Origin: Actinokineospora inagensis DSM 44258
GTDB lineage: Bacteria; Actinomycetota; Actinomycetes; Mycobacteriales; Pseudonocardiaceae
DNA: 64,000 nt
Reading direction: 5' to 3'
Assembly: GCF_000482865.1 (NCBI RefSeq)
Contig: NZ_AXWW01000014.1
Location: 1-64,000 of the forward strand
Translations under genes and position numbers: made by a program
Shown here: in pieces, positions 8,581 through 17,931 of the stretch
Layout of the letters: every line of letters begins with the position of its first letter
Position numbering within the stretch: the stretch's first letter is position 1
Notes under the pieces: model-generated
Databases searched by the model: none
What the model was told of the DNA's origin: nothing
Seen by the model: only the letters and a program-made list of their open reading frames with translations

Positions 8581-9607
8581 GGTGGGCGGGTTGATTGACA
8601 TCATCGCCCGCGGAGTTCTCGCACTGTCCCTCCGCAACGGCTCATCATCCACCATCCCGCCCTACCCGGACGAGACCCAGTACGCCTTGGACATGGTCGT
8701 CCTCGCGTGCCTGCACGAGGGGGGCACCACGCCGCCAGCAGGCGTACCGGAGCTGATCCGGTGGTGCACGGATCTGACGTCACGCGCATGGTCGTTCCTA
8801 GCCATGGCCGAGCCCTCACTGGCTGTTCCCCGGTTGGTGCACCCCGAGCACCGAACGCAAACGCGGACGTGCGCTGAGCTGGCCGGGCTCGCTCAAGTCG
8901 CCGACGACCTGCTGAAGGGGATATCAGTTGACGTCTCACCCAAGGAGGCAAACGAACGGAGGCGTTTCGTCGAGTCGCAGGTCCTGATCGGGCCGGAGAC
9001 GCACAGGGCTCTCCTGATGAGAGCTCCCAGGTTGGTGCTCGTTCTCAAGTCGGTGAGGGACCTGTACCTCTCGGTCCCCGAGGAATGGGTCGTACGCGGC
9101 ATGACCGCGTTGTGCCCGTCGTGCGGCTTGTTGGCGTTGCCGGGGTTCCCGGACGACCGGCGCATGGCATGGTGCGAGAGCGAGGTTTGCCCACCGGGCC
9201 TCCGAATCGACCGCAGCTACCCATCGGCCACCAGCCTGGTGCTCCACCCGGCCCTGCGGCTGTTCCACTCGCTGCCTGCCAGGTCGGAGGAGCGACTGTC
9301 CCGTGAACCGGTGTTGACAAAGCTTGGAATGCGACCGGTGGAGCACACGGGAAGCCGCTATCGGGTGGACATGCCCGGCGGGGAAGAGCGGATCTTCCGC
9401 GTCTACGACCGGGTGGAACCCACCCTGCTCGCCCGTGACGCTGTCGCCGACCAAGTCGAGGTGGCCGTTGTGCCTTCAGGTTCCCGAGCGGTGCAGCCGG
9501 GCTTCCGGGAAGCGTTCGCAGACGCCCTTCCGGACGGCACGCAAGTGGACCTCGTCACCGATGACGTCTTGACGACTTACTTGACCAACGACCAGAAGGA
9601 TCGATGA
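8561..9607 (+). CDS. pPIWI-RE island Y/REase-like protein
   Basis: A 348-residue protein in the position of the REase component of pPIWI-RE three-gene islands. The N-terminal half is alpha-helical. A treble-clef or zinc-ribbon-like set of cysteines follows (C185PSC188 and C205ESEVC210), then a C-terminal alpha/beta region with FRVYDRVEPTLLARD near 280-292. In what I recall of this family a D-x-K pair sits at the equivalent strand; here the residues read as R and Y, so the nuclease site may be degenerate. ATG 8561 starts inside the previous gene and the stop overlaps the helicase start (ATGA), indicating translational coupling. The family call rests mainly on context. Confidence 0.55.
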   Translation: MAALRTEVGGLIDIIARGVLALSLRNGSSSTIPPYPDETQYALDMVVLACLHEGGTTPPAGVPELIRWCTDLTSRAWSFLAMAEPSLAVPRLVHPEHRTQTRTCAELAGLAQVADDLLKGISVDVSPKEANERRRFVESQVLIGPETHRALLMRAPRLVLVLKSVRDLYLSVPEEWVVRGMTALCPSCGLLALPGFPDDRRMAWCESEVCPPGLRIDRSYPSATSLVLHPALRLFHSLPARSEERLSREPVLTKLGMRPVEHTGSRYRVDMPGGEERIFRVYDRVEPTLLARDAVADQVEVAVVPSGSRAVQPGFREAFADALPDGTQVDLVTDDVLTTYLTNDQKDR

Positions 9608-12600
9608 TGCGTGGTTCAGAACTGGTTCTGGGCCCCGTCCTGCAGGAAATCCGCAAGGCCGAGGAGTTGCGTCACGATCAAGCCACGCTGTTGTGCGAGG
9701 TCGAACTCGGTCTCTACCTGCACGACCAGGTGAACCCGACCGAGGGAGCGGGAAGCGCGTGGACCCTATTCAGCGGGTTCCCGTATGCGCGTGCACGTGG
9801 TTTGGTGAGTGACACGGTGATCATCGGTGCCCTGCGATCGGCCAGGTTCTCGCTGTGGACGCTGCGCAGGAAGACCGCCTGGCACGACGCGCTGGACGCG
9901 TACCAGAAGCTCGACCGCGCCGTGCGGGGATACGACGTGCCCAGCCTGTCGCTTCCCCCGACCCGGCTACCGACTGAGGGCATCGCCGACGACCGGTGGG
10001 ACTACTACGACCAACTCCTGCGCTCAGCCCCCCCTTTCATCGGCGGAGCGGCCTCCTTCGCTAAGCGAGGACCACACCGGTTCCAGGTAGGCCGGGGGAC
10101 AGCACGGGTCGACCTACCCGACACCTCATCCCTACCGGTTCCAGTCGGCCACAACGTTAATCTCGCACCGACGAACGGCGGGAAGCCGATATGGATCGAT
10201 TGGGCGGCACTGTTGCGCACAGCCGCAGAAATGGATCGTATTGAATTCCACGACTGGGAAAGTCGCATGCGCTCCATCAGGCTCCGAACGCGTGGTACGC
10301 GCACCTTCAACCGATCGAACGGGTTCGCCATTACGCGGATCCAGCACTTGCTGGGAATCGTAGGTGCGGGGAAGAGCACATTGCGGGACGTGCTGACCGT
10401 GCACTTGGCCAACCAGGGACTCCGTGTCACCGTGGTAGTCGGCGACGTCGCCGAGACATTGGCGCTGGTTAGGCTTTACAATGAGTACACAGCGGGCAAG
10501 GCGGCCCCGATTCTCGGGGCCTCTGGCAAGCAGCGGCACGCCCAGCGGATGCACCGGCGGCTTGCCGGACGCGGCAATCGCAACCTGCTCGCCCACGACG
10601 ACCCTGGGTTCACCTACCTGAGCACGTCGTGCGCGATCAACGCTCTCTCCGACGATCTCGACGAAGTGCTGGCTTTTAATCAGGCGCCGTGCACCCGCCT
10701 TCAACGCCGGGTCACCCGGATGAGACCGCAGACCAAGCGGGAGTGGTCGACCGTCCCGCTGGCCTGCCCGTACTGGGCGGGGTGCCCACGCCACAGGGGA
10801 GCGCACGAGCTTGTCGGGGCAGGGATCTGGGTGGCGACACCCGCCAGCCTCGTGGACTCGGCGGCGCCATGGCCGCAGAACGCCGAACGGGTCCGCTACC
10901 TCGAATTGGCCTGTAGGCGCAGCGACCTGGTCATCGTGGACGAGGCGGATCGGGTGCAGATGCACCTGGACCGGATGTTCGCACCAGCAGTCCCACTCAT
11001 TGGCGCGTCCGGCAACCGGTCGCTGCTGGACGAGTTGAACACCCACAAGATCCGCGAGCTATCGGAGGGCGCCAGGACCCAGTTGTCCGATCGGGACGTC
11101 GAGGACTGGACAGCCGCCGTCAACACGATCACCACCGCCACCGACCGCCTCTACGCGATGTTGGTCGCCCGACGTGAGCTCCGCGATTGGGTGCGCATCG
11201 GTTACTTCAGCGCTTGGACCCTCCAGCTGCGGCTCATCGAGGAGCGGTACCCGGACGCGGACCCGTCCGGGCGAGTACCTCGCGAAGAGCTCACCACTCT
11301 GCTGGACGAGTTCCGCGACAACCCGTTCGGGGATAGGACGCGACCAGCGGTCCCTGCGCTGACCGCAGTGGTGAACGAACTGCTGACCACTAACTATCAA
11401 GCGGAAACGCGCCGGAAACTACGCAACTCGATGGTGAGCATCTTCCACCTGGAACCAGTGCTTGCAGACAAGAGCAAGACTTACGAGGAGGATCAGGAAG
11501 AATCATTCACCAAGAAGGGACATAAACCCGTCCCGCACCCCGATGTATGGCTGGACGAGAAGTGTCGCCAGTTTGAATTCACCCTCCTGCTGTCCGCACT
11601 GGAACCCAAACTGGCCCTGATGAACGCGATGTGGCCCCGCGTGGAATCTGTGCTCAAGCTCGCGTTCAACGACATGTACCAACGACCGCCGGACTACGGC
11701 CCGATGGTTCCCGAGGCGCCCATGGGAAACGTCTTGGGCTTCCAGTTCATCCTCGACGGCAAGCCCAGGAAGGGGGTGCAAAGCGGTGAACTGCGGTACT
11801 TCAGGTGCAGCGGCATCGGCCGGGAGCTGCTCCGCGGTATGCCCGCGATCCCTGAAGTCGACGGCCACCCGAACACGAATGTGCTGCTGATGTCAGGAAG
11901 CAGTTGGGCGGGCAGTTCGAGCCGCTACCACATACCCGTTCCCGTCGGTGTCATTTTGCTGCCCGATCCTGCGCATATCAAGACGATCGCAACCGAGACC
12001 GAGATGCGGTTCGAGTTCCTCAGGACCGCGAGCAACCGCGACCCGCTGCAGCTGTCGGGCGCCGCGCTCGACGAACGACCGGAGATCCTTCGCCGGATGG
12101 CGGTCCTACTGGGGGAGAAGGACCACGACGGCAGCATCTTGGAGCGCGAGCTGCGCACTCTGCCCGACAGCAGGCGGCGCATCCTCTTGCTGGTGGGCAG
12201 CTACGAGGAAGCCGCCCTGGTCGCTGACACCCTGCACACGCTGCGGGACCGCTGGAAGGGCCGCGTCCTGCGGCTGGTGTCCGACGACGACGAGGTGGAC
12301 GACGCGAGCACGTCGGACGCGGAGCGGAATGCGCCGGTGCTGCGCCGCGGTGACGTCGACAACCTCGCCCGGACCAGTGCCGACGTCCTGGTCGCACCGC
12401 TGCTCGCGGTCGAGCGCGGTCACAACATCCTGAACGACAGCAAGGTCGCCGCGATCGGGACGGTGTACTTCCTAGCCAGGCCGAACCCACGGCCGGACGA
12501 TCTGGGACTCGCCGTGCACACGCTCAACGATTGGATCGTGCGGTACATCGATAGCGGCGGGTTCGACGCCCGGATGCGCTCTGCAGCGGGGATCGACGAA

Positions 12601-12999
12601 GGTGCCACCGCGATCCGTGAGGAAGCGAGGACCCGGTGGTTCCGGGCCCTGGCCAGATCACTGGGATGGACTGCCCTCGGCGCCGACCGGGACACTGTAA
12701 CTTGGGACCTGCTGGTCCTGATGTGGCAGGTGATCGGCAGGCTGGTGCGCGGCGGGGTGCATGCGCGCGTGGTGTTCGTCGACTCAGCGTTCGCACCGAA
12801 GCGCGCCGAGGGCAAGCCTTCCGAGGAGACGCACGAGACAAGCCTGCTGCACAACATCCGAGCCGTTCTGCGCCCCTACTTCACCCCGCGATCCGGCGCG
12901 CCCATCCACGACCGCTACATCGTTGACGCGCTCTACCGACCGCTCTGGGCTGCGCTGGGCCGCTGCCTGAAGGACGAGGGACCGAAATGTACTCCTTGA
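9604..12999 (+). CDS. DinG/XPD-type helicase of pPIWI-RE island
   Basis: A 1131-residue superfamily 2 helicase. After a 240-residue N-terminal extension (Z-domain position) come Walker A GIVGAGKST near 250 and a Walker B DEAD-like VIVDEAD near 442-449. A C-terminal motif VI, QVIGRLVRGG, lies near 1043. Between Walker A and B, cysteines 343, 363, 388 and 394 (C-x19-C-x24-C-x5-C) form an XPD/DinG-like iron-sulfur set, the last two in CPYWAGC. It would unwind DNA or RNA-DNA hybrids 5'-to-3' and supply strands to the Argonaute-like partner. It overlaps the genes on both sides, by 4 and 13 bases. Size and architecture fit the helicase of pPIWI-RE systems. Confidence 0.8.
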   Translation: MMRGSELVLGPVLQEIRKAEELRHDQATLLCEVELGLYLHDQVNPTEGAGSAWTLFSGFPYARARGLVSDTVIIGALRSARFSLWTLRRKTAWHDALDAYQKLDRAVRGYDVPSLSLPPTRLPTEGIADDRWDYYDQLLRSAPPFIGGAASFAKRGPHRFQVGRGTARVDLPDTSSLPVPVGHNVNLAPTNGGKPIWIDWAALLRTAAEMDRIEFHDWESRMRSIRLRTRGTRTFNRSNGFAITRIQHLLGIVGAGKSTLRDVLTVHLANQGLRVTVVVGDVAETLALVRLYNEYTAGKAAPILGASGKQRHAQRMHRRLAGRGNRNLLAHDDPGFTYLSTSCAINALSDDLDEVLAFNQAPCTRLQRRVTRMRPQTKREWSTVPLACPYWAGCPRHRGAHELVGAGIWVATPASLVDSAAPWPQNAERVRYLELACRRSDLVIVDEADRVQMHLDRMFAPAVPLIGASGNRSLLDELNTHKIRELSEGARTQLSDRDVEDWTAAVNTITTATDRLYAMLVARRELRDWVRIGYFSAWTLQLRLIEERYPDADPSGRVPREELTTLLDEFRDNPFGDRTRPAVPALTAVVNELLTTNYQAETRRKLRNSMVSIFHLEPVLADKSKTYEEDQEESFTKKGHKPVPHPDVWLDEKCRQFEFTLLLSALEPKLALMNAMWPRVESVLKLAFNDMYQRPPDYGPMVPEAPMGNVLGFQFILDGKPRKGVQSGELRYFRCSGIGRELLRGMPAIPEVDGHPNTNVLLMSGSSWAGSSSRYHIPVPVGVILLPDPAHIKTIATETEMRFEFLRTASNRDPLQLSGAALDERPEILRRMAVLLGEKDHDGSILERELRTLPDSRRRILLLVGSYEEAALVADTLHTLRDRWKGRVLRLVSDDDEVDDASTSDAERNAPVLRRGDVDNLARTSADVLVAPLLAVERGHNILNDSKVAAIGTVYFLARPNPRPDDLGLAVHTLNDWIVRYIDSGGFDARMRSAAGIDEGATAIREEARTRWFRALARSLGWTALGADRDTVTWDLLVLMWQVIGRLVRGGVHARVVFVDSAFAPKRAEGKPSEETHETSLLHNIRAVLRPYFTPRSGAPIHDRYIVDALYRPLWAALGRCLKDEGPKCTP

Positions 13000-15674
13000 T
13001 CAGACCATGCGCTTATGAACCCGATCCCGACACCGGCCCCTGGGTCGAGGATCTTCAGTTGATGACCTTCGCGGAGCAGTGGCGCGCTGAACTCACCGGC
13101 CTCTACGCACTCGGTTGGCGCAGTCGCGAACCCTTCGTCGGCCTACCGGTGCGGAAGCTGAACAGCCTACTGCGGGCGGTGGCACCAGGTGTCCTGGCGA
13201 CGGGGCGCGGAACAGCTGCGGACAGTTCCGCACCGTGGATCTACGCGCAGAAGCGGATTCCTGCGGATGTCATCCTGCCCGCGTTCCTGACTTGGGTGTC
13301 CACGCTGCGACCCGAGAGCGGCCACCGGGAGACCGTCGCCCGCGTACTCGATTCCATCGGGCGGACCCAAGCCGAGTGGACGACGTGCGCGGTCGAGCTG
13401 TCCGGTGCGGAGATGTCCCCGGGCGGAACTGGTGAACCCCACAGGAGACTCTATGCTCTTCTGCCCGAGCTCCTAGCCCTGCGCCTGGCAGCGCGCCCGT
13501 TTCGCGCAGCGGGGGCGGTGACCGACACCCTGTTCCGCGTCGTCAGCCGGGACCAGGGCGCCGAACTGGTGGCATGGCCACCGCAGGCCTACCGTGAAGG
13601 CGGCGTGGACCACTTCTACTCTGCGTTGCTCACGATCACCCTGCAGAGCGTGCCCTTCACCCCCGGGTTCCGGGTCCACGTCTCCAGCGGCATCCGGCGC
13701 TGGTCGACCAGGACACCGATCTGGCTTCCGGAACAGCGCGGCGCCACAGTCCTGTTCGACACCCCCCTGCCTTGGGAGGACCAGGCTGGCGTCCAACCCG
13801 CCCGCCTGGTCGGGAACACCATGGAGTTCGACCCTCGGATCGGGCGAGTCGCATGGCGGGGGCACAGCTCGGTGGAGATCCTCGCCGATCTCGACATCAT
13901 CCGGAGGTATCCCAAGCCCGAGGACGTCATCGCCGCACCCCGCGACTGGCTGGACGGACAGGGCGACATCGCCGCAGGCGTCGTACACGGCACGGCAATG
14001 GGTACCCACAAGGTCGGAGCGGGCCTGATGCCCGGGGAACGGGCACTGCTCGACGACTGGGTCGCGGAGGGGTTGCGCCCCTACTTCCGCAGGGTGTCTG
14101 ACATGACCCGGGCGTTCCGGGTTAACAAGCCCGTACTGCTGCCCAAGGTACCGAAGAAGGACGTGGAGCGCCGAACCGCAGTGGAACTGCGGGCGGTCTC
14201 CGCCCGCAGGGCGGCCCTGCGGGCGGCCCTCGCGGGAGAACCGCTGCACATCGATGTGGTCACCGCCTACCCGGAAACCAAGGAACACCTAATGCGGCAA
14301 CTGGGGGTCCTGCTCGGCGTAGCCCCCGCTGGGATCGATGGCGCCCCGTCACAGCACTGGTCAGTGGACGGCTTGGAGATCCACGTCCACCTGTCCGAAA
14401 TCGAGTCGCTCGGCAACGCGTTGACAAGCTCTTCGGGATCCGGGGCAGGCACCGCTGCGGATGCCGTGCGCGCCCGTCGGGCGGTAGTGGCGTCCCGGTT
14501 CCCATCGCGAACCGGGCAACCAGGCCTGGCCCTGGTCGAACTCCCCGGTGCCGACCGCTTCAAGGTGGCGGGCACCGACCCGAAGTTCGCCTTGCGCCTG
14601 GGGTTTGCCGACACCGGCAGGCTCTCCCAGTTCATCGAGACCGCGGGCAGCGGGACTGCCGACCTCGTCATGAGGGCGTCAGCCGCCTGGCTGGACGGTT
14701 TCCGCCAACTCGGGGCGTGCGGCATACCCGCCCACCAGGTCGGTGTCGACGTCCCCGCCGACCTGCAGTACGTGGCGCTTTGGGTGATTCGCAAGCAGGC
14801 CACCACTGCAGCCAAGCGGCCGAGCCGTCACCTCGTGGCGGTGCGAATCCGACCCTTGGACGATGCTCACCCCGTTCAAGGATGGGATGACGACCGCAAG
14901 GAATGGGTTCCCTACGCCGAGCTGCTGATCTCACTTGCATCGAACATCGTTCGAGAGGGCGACACGCTATCGGGTGGGGCCAAACGGCAGCGCATGGTGG
15001 CCTCGGACGAACGAGCCGACGTCGAGCGCCGCATCCGGACGGTCCTGTTCCAGATTCGGGATCGACCGACCCTGCTTCTGGTGAACGCGGGCAACACACG
15101 CGACTCCTGGCGGTGGCTCAGCAACGGCAACCTGGTCAAAGACAAGCTCGGCTTCACCGACGAGCCCAGCCAGTGGGTCACTGCGTTCGGTTCTCAGCTC
15201 AGAGTCGTCCTCCTGCGCGACCGGAATAACCGCGAGGAAGTGCCGCAGTGGTACGCCCCCGGGGGGGACAACGACACACCTGGCTTCGGCATCGGGTTGT
15301 GGATCCCCGAGGGCGCCGACCACGACAACCGCGTATTCGCCAGCACCGCCGACCTGCCGAAGAACTTCCCCAAGATCCGCCGCGGCCTGCGCAAGATCGG
15401 CAGGGAAGAAGGCCGGACCTCGGCTCCCACCGTGGCCGCCTGGAACCCGCAGTACCTCGAGCTGGTTGTTCTGGGCTGCCGGTCCCAGCAAGCCCTGGCC
15501 GAATCCGGGTCGACGCCCGCAGAGCCAGACAGGCCGACCAGTTGGGCCGCGCTGACCCATCAGCTCCGCTTCCACGACGACTACGTCCCGTTGGTCCGGC
15601 CGCTGCCGATGCACATGGCGAAACTCGCCGAAGAGTACCTCGACCCGACCCCTCCAGAAGCTTGTCCGAATTGA
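12987..15674 (+). CDS. pPIWI-RE Argonaute-like protein
   Basis: An 895-residue protein whose C-terminal 230 residues fit the RNase H-like PIWI domain of the pPIWI-RE family. It has LLLVNAGNTRDSWRWL near 696-711, supplying the family Arg, and REEVPQWY near 747-755, supplying the family Glu. GIGLWIP and NRVFAST strands, the AAWNPQYLEL strand and the closing HQLRFHDDYVPLVRPLPMHM segment follow. The first 450 residues would be the N-terminal and MID-like regions. pPIWI-RE proteins are thought to bind guide nucleic acids and restrict invading plasmids or phages. It is the last gene of the operon. The assignment relies on recalled family patterns. Confidence 0.75.
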   Translation: MYSLIRPCAYEPDPDTGPWVEDLQLMTFAEQWRAELTGLYALGWRSREPFVGLPVRKLNSLLRAVAPGVLATGRGTAADSSAPWIYAQKRIPADVILPAFLTWVSTLRPESGHRETVARVLDSIGRTQAEWTTCAVELSGAEMSPGGTGEPHRRLYALLPELLALRLAARPFRAAGAVTDTLFRVVSRDQGAELVAWPPQAYREGGVDHFYSALLTITLQSVPFTPGFRVHVSSGIRRWSTRTPIWLPEQRGATVLFDTPLPWEDQAGVQPARLVGNTMEFDPRIGRVAWRGHSSVEILADLDIIRRYPKPEDVIAAPRDWLDGQGDIAAGVVHGTAMGTHKVGAGLMPGERALLDDWVAEGLRPYFRRVSDMTRAFRVNKPVLLPKVPKKDVERRTAVELRAVSARRAALRAALAGEPLHIDVVTAYPETKEHLMRQLGVLLGVAPAGIDGAPSQHWSVDGLEIHVHLSEIESLGNALTSSSGSGAGTAADAVRARRAVVASRFPSRTGQPGLALVELPGADRFKVAGTDPKFALRLGFADTGRLSQFIETAGSGTADLVMRASAAWLDGFRQLGACGIPAHQVGVDVPADLQYVALWVIRKQATTAAKRPSRHLVAVRIRPLDDAHPVQGWDDDRKEWVPYAELLISLASNIVREGDTLSGGAKRQRMVASDERADVERRIRTVLFQIRDRPTLLLVNAGNTRDSWRWLSNGNLVKDKLGFTDEPSQWVTAFGSQLRVVLLRDRNNREEVPQWYAPGGDNDTPGFGIGLWIPEGADHDNRVFASTADLPKNFPKIRRGLRKIGREEGRTSAPTVAAWNPQYLELVVLGCRSQQALAESGSTPAEPDRPTSWAALTHQLRFHDDYVPLVRPLPMHMAKLAEEYLDPTPPEACPN

Positions 15675-16112
15675 GCTCCGAAGGCACTTCCCACTCCGCT
15701 GGAACGACCTGGTGTCGGCCAGTTCGCGCATCGACAGCTCGTGCACCTCGACCACGGCCGCGATGGCCATCCTGCTGGATCGGTCCCTCCCTACTTCCGT
15801 CGGCCAGATTACCGACCAGCACCTTCGCCATCGATGTCGCTGGGGTCGGGCTACCCGTTGACCTTCAACCGCAGTCCGCGCCGCTCAACAGCACCAATAC
15901 CGGTAGGACGGCCCGACGCGTCGTCATGCCGCTGATCGCGCGGACGAGGCCGTCGGTCAAGCGGCGGGTGGAACGTTCGTGGGAGCACTACCGGGAGCAG
16001 ATGGGGAGCAAACATGCACGCCGAACGGTCCTGAACTGCACATAACAGCTCTCATCAGACCTGCGGTGACCTGCGGAAGTCGTATTTGCGCAGGTCACCG
16101 CATTATGCCGTC

Positions 16113-16159
16113 CTTGGTTCACACCGAAGGGGTCACTGGTTCGATCCCAGTATCGCCCA
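16113..16159 (+). other. tRNA-Val(CAC) 3' fragment, att-like site
   Basis: The 3' 47 bases of a tRNA. The anticodon arm is CTTGG-TTCACAC-CGAAG, giving a CAC anticodon with one stem mismatch. A perfect T arm follows (ACTGG-TTCGATC-CCAGT), then acceptor 3' strand ATCGCCC and discriminator A. The D arm and 5' acceptor strand are absent upstream, so this is not a functional tRNA gene. Such 3' ends are typical attachment-site remnants of integrative elements. A second copy lies at 23.05 kb. Confidence 0.75.
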
Positions 16160-16405
16160 CTGGTTATATTTGCAGGTCAGCGCCCTGCCAACGGATCACG
16201 TTGGTGGGGCGTTGATCGTTTCGGGGAGCACGTGGGGAGCAACGTGATCTGACCCCAATCGCCATACCGAAGAGGTCAGGCCGCTTTCGTTGGTACAGCG
16301 TCGTTTTCGGGCCATTCCCAGGTCGCATCCTGCTCCCAGCGGTGATCCAAAGTGATCAACATGCGTTCGACCATGGCGTCTGTGACGTGGGAGTAGCCGT
16401 CGTCG
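16123..16405 (+). repeat. direct repeat copy 1 (island flank)
   Basis: About 280 bases starting in the tRNA-Val 3' fragment and continuing through TTATATTTGCAGGTCAGCG and a TTTCGTTGGTACAGCG block. It recurs in the same orientation at 23052-23331 with roughly 85-90% identity by eye. The two copies bracket the IS-rich island and look like attL/attR-type scars or tandem integrations. Confidence 0.75.
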
Positions 16406-16613
16406 GTGTCGCGACGGCGGCCGTGGATGAGCTGGCCAGGCGGGGGCACGGGTGTTGATCAGCCCCGACGGGATCGCACTCATCATGACAGCGGCCATCG
16501 ACTCGACCCCCTTGGTCACTCATTGTGATCTTCGGTGACTCGGATCGCAAGTCGACACTTTAGTCTTGGTGTCGGTGTCAGGTGAGATGATGCGACGTTC
16601 CCGCAGGACGGGC

Positions 16614-17648
16614 CTAACGACCTCGTGCATGGTTGGGTCGGGCGGCTGAGATGATCTTGGTGTGGGGCGTATGGCTGTGCTGTCGAACCGACGGGTGACC
16701 GGTCTGTCTGCTGGGGTTATCGCCGCTTTGGTGGCGGAGGTCGGCCCGGTGTGTGGCAGGCGCGTCAGGATGCGCTGCGAGCGGCCCGGCCTCGACGGCG
16801 CGCGCCCGGGTGCGGGCGCGAGGTACCGGTTGGTGTTCATCACCGGCTACTGGCGACGCTGGTGCATCTCCGTCTCGGTGTCACCCATGACGTACTGGGC
16901 GCCTGGTTCGGGGGTGGACCGCTCGACCATCACGCGGGGGATCAACGAGATCCGACCACTGCCGGCCGAACGGGGGGTGCCGGGGTCGATGACGGCAGAC
17001 GGCCGCGGACGCTGGCCGAGGTCGTAGACCATCTCAGCGCCGGCGGCAGGAACGCGATTCTCGACGCCACTGAGGTCCGTGTCCGCCGAACCTCGGCCGA
17101 CGCTGCCGACCGGGACCGGTATGTCTCGGGCAAAAGCAGGCAGAACGCGATCAAGACCATGGTCGTCATCGACCCGCAGGGCAGGGTGTTGTTCTGCGGC
17201 GCCACCGTGCCCGGCTTCGTCGCCGACATCACACAGGCCCGCGACAGCGGTCTGGCCGGTCTGCTCGCGGCCGCGGACGGCGTCGAGATCCTTGCCGATG
17301 CCGGCTATCAGGGCCTGGCAGCCGAGACCGGTGGCGCGGTGGTGACGCCGCCGCACCGCAAGTTCCGCAAGAACCCGCCAGCCCGCTACGAGCAACACCA
17401 CGTCGCACCAGGCAAAGCCCACTCGACCCGAAGGATCCGCATCGAACACGGCATCGCCCACCTGAAGAACTGGCGATCCCTGGCCCGTCACCTCGTCCGG
17501 CGGGCGACCTTCGACCACACCGTCCAAGCAGTGGCCGGACTGCTTTCCGACCACCAACACCGAGACCGCACCGAGCCAACAACACAGTGACCCCGCCCGC
17601 CCTACCACACCACCGACTGCCCGACCCAACCATGCACGAGGTCGTTAG
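16614..17648 (+). mobile_element. IS5-family-like insertion sequence
   Basis: About 1035 bases bounded by perfect 30-base inverted repeats at 16614-16643 and 17619-17648 (outer sequence CTAACGACCTCGTGCATGG). It contains a single DDE transposase gene that is frameshifted. No clear target duplication was identified. With intact ends it could still be mobilised by a related transposase. Confidence 0.8.
16671..17590 (+). pseudogene. IS5-family DDE transposase, frameshifted
   Basis: The protein starts MAVLSNRRVTGLSAGVIAAL, jumps two frames and ends in TEPTTQ. Joining frames restores a normal DDE_Tnp_4-like transposase with an ILDATEVRVRR strand, ILADAGYQGL and a C-terminal RIRIEHGIAHLKNWR helix carrying the catalytic Glu. 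The breaks are a two-base TG duplication near 16760 and single extra G bases in G-runs near 16912, 16973 and 16984. Five extra bases in total account for the final frame. All are in or next to short repeats, so they may be slippage mutations or base-calling errors. Confidence 0.8.
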
Positions 17649-17931
17649 CCGCGGTCGTTGCGTTGGCGACACCCGCAGCATGGGAAACCGAACACAGGCG
17701 TGCTCGTGCGCACAGGGCGCCGAGTAGGACCGAGCAGGCACCCAGTTCCACCTTGCGCAATTCTTGACGCTATATTGGGCCAATTTTTGCGAGTTGCAAG
17801 ATAGATATCCGGATGCTCTCAGTGGCGTACAAATCGTGCGCTTATCTGGATTGGTGGCAGTTTACAACTAAGAAGTTAGAGCCGCTTGACCCCAAGGGGC
17901 AATACCACTAACTTAAGCGTAAGATCGTTGA

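Larger units (their letters stand above)
15675..16613. other. intergenic region with tRNA-derived repeat
   Basis: About 940 bases after the pPIWI-RE operon. It contains the tRNA-Val 3' fragment and repeat copy 1, described separately. The first 400 bases have no supported gene; an open frame ending near 16040 with HYREQMGSKHARR could be a decayed tail, but of what is unclear. The stretch 16406-16613 holds nothing recognisable. Confidence 0.45.

Noticed and set aside
16113-16159. Functional tRNA-Val gene
   Set aside because: Only the anticodon arm with a mismatch, the T arm and the acceptor 3' strand are present; there is no D arm or 5' acceptor strand upstream.
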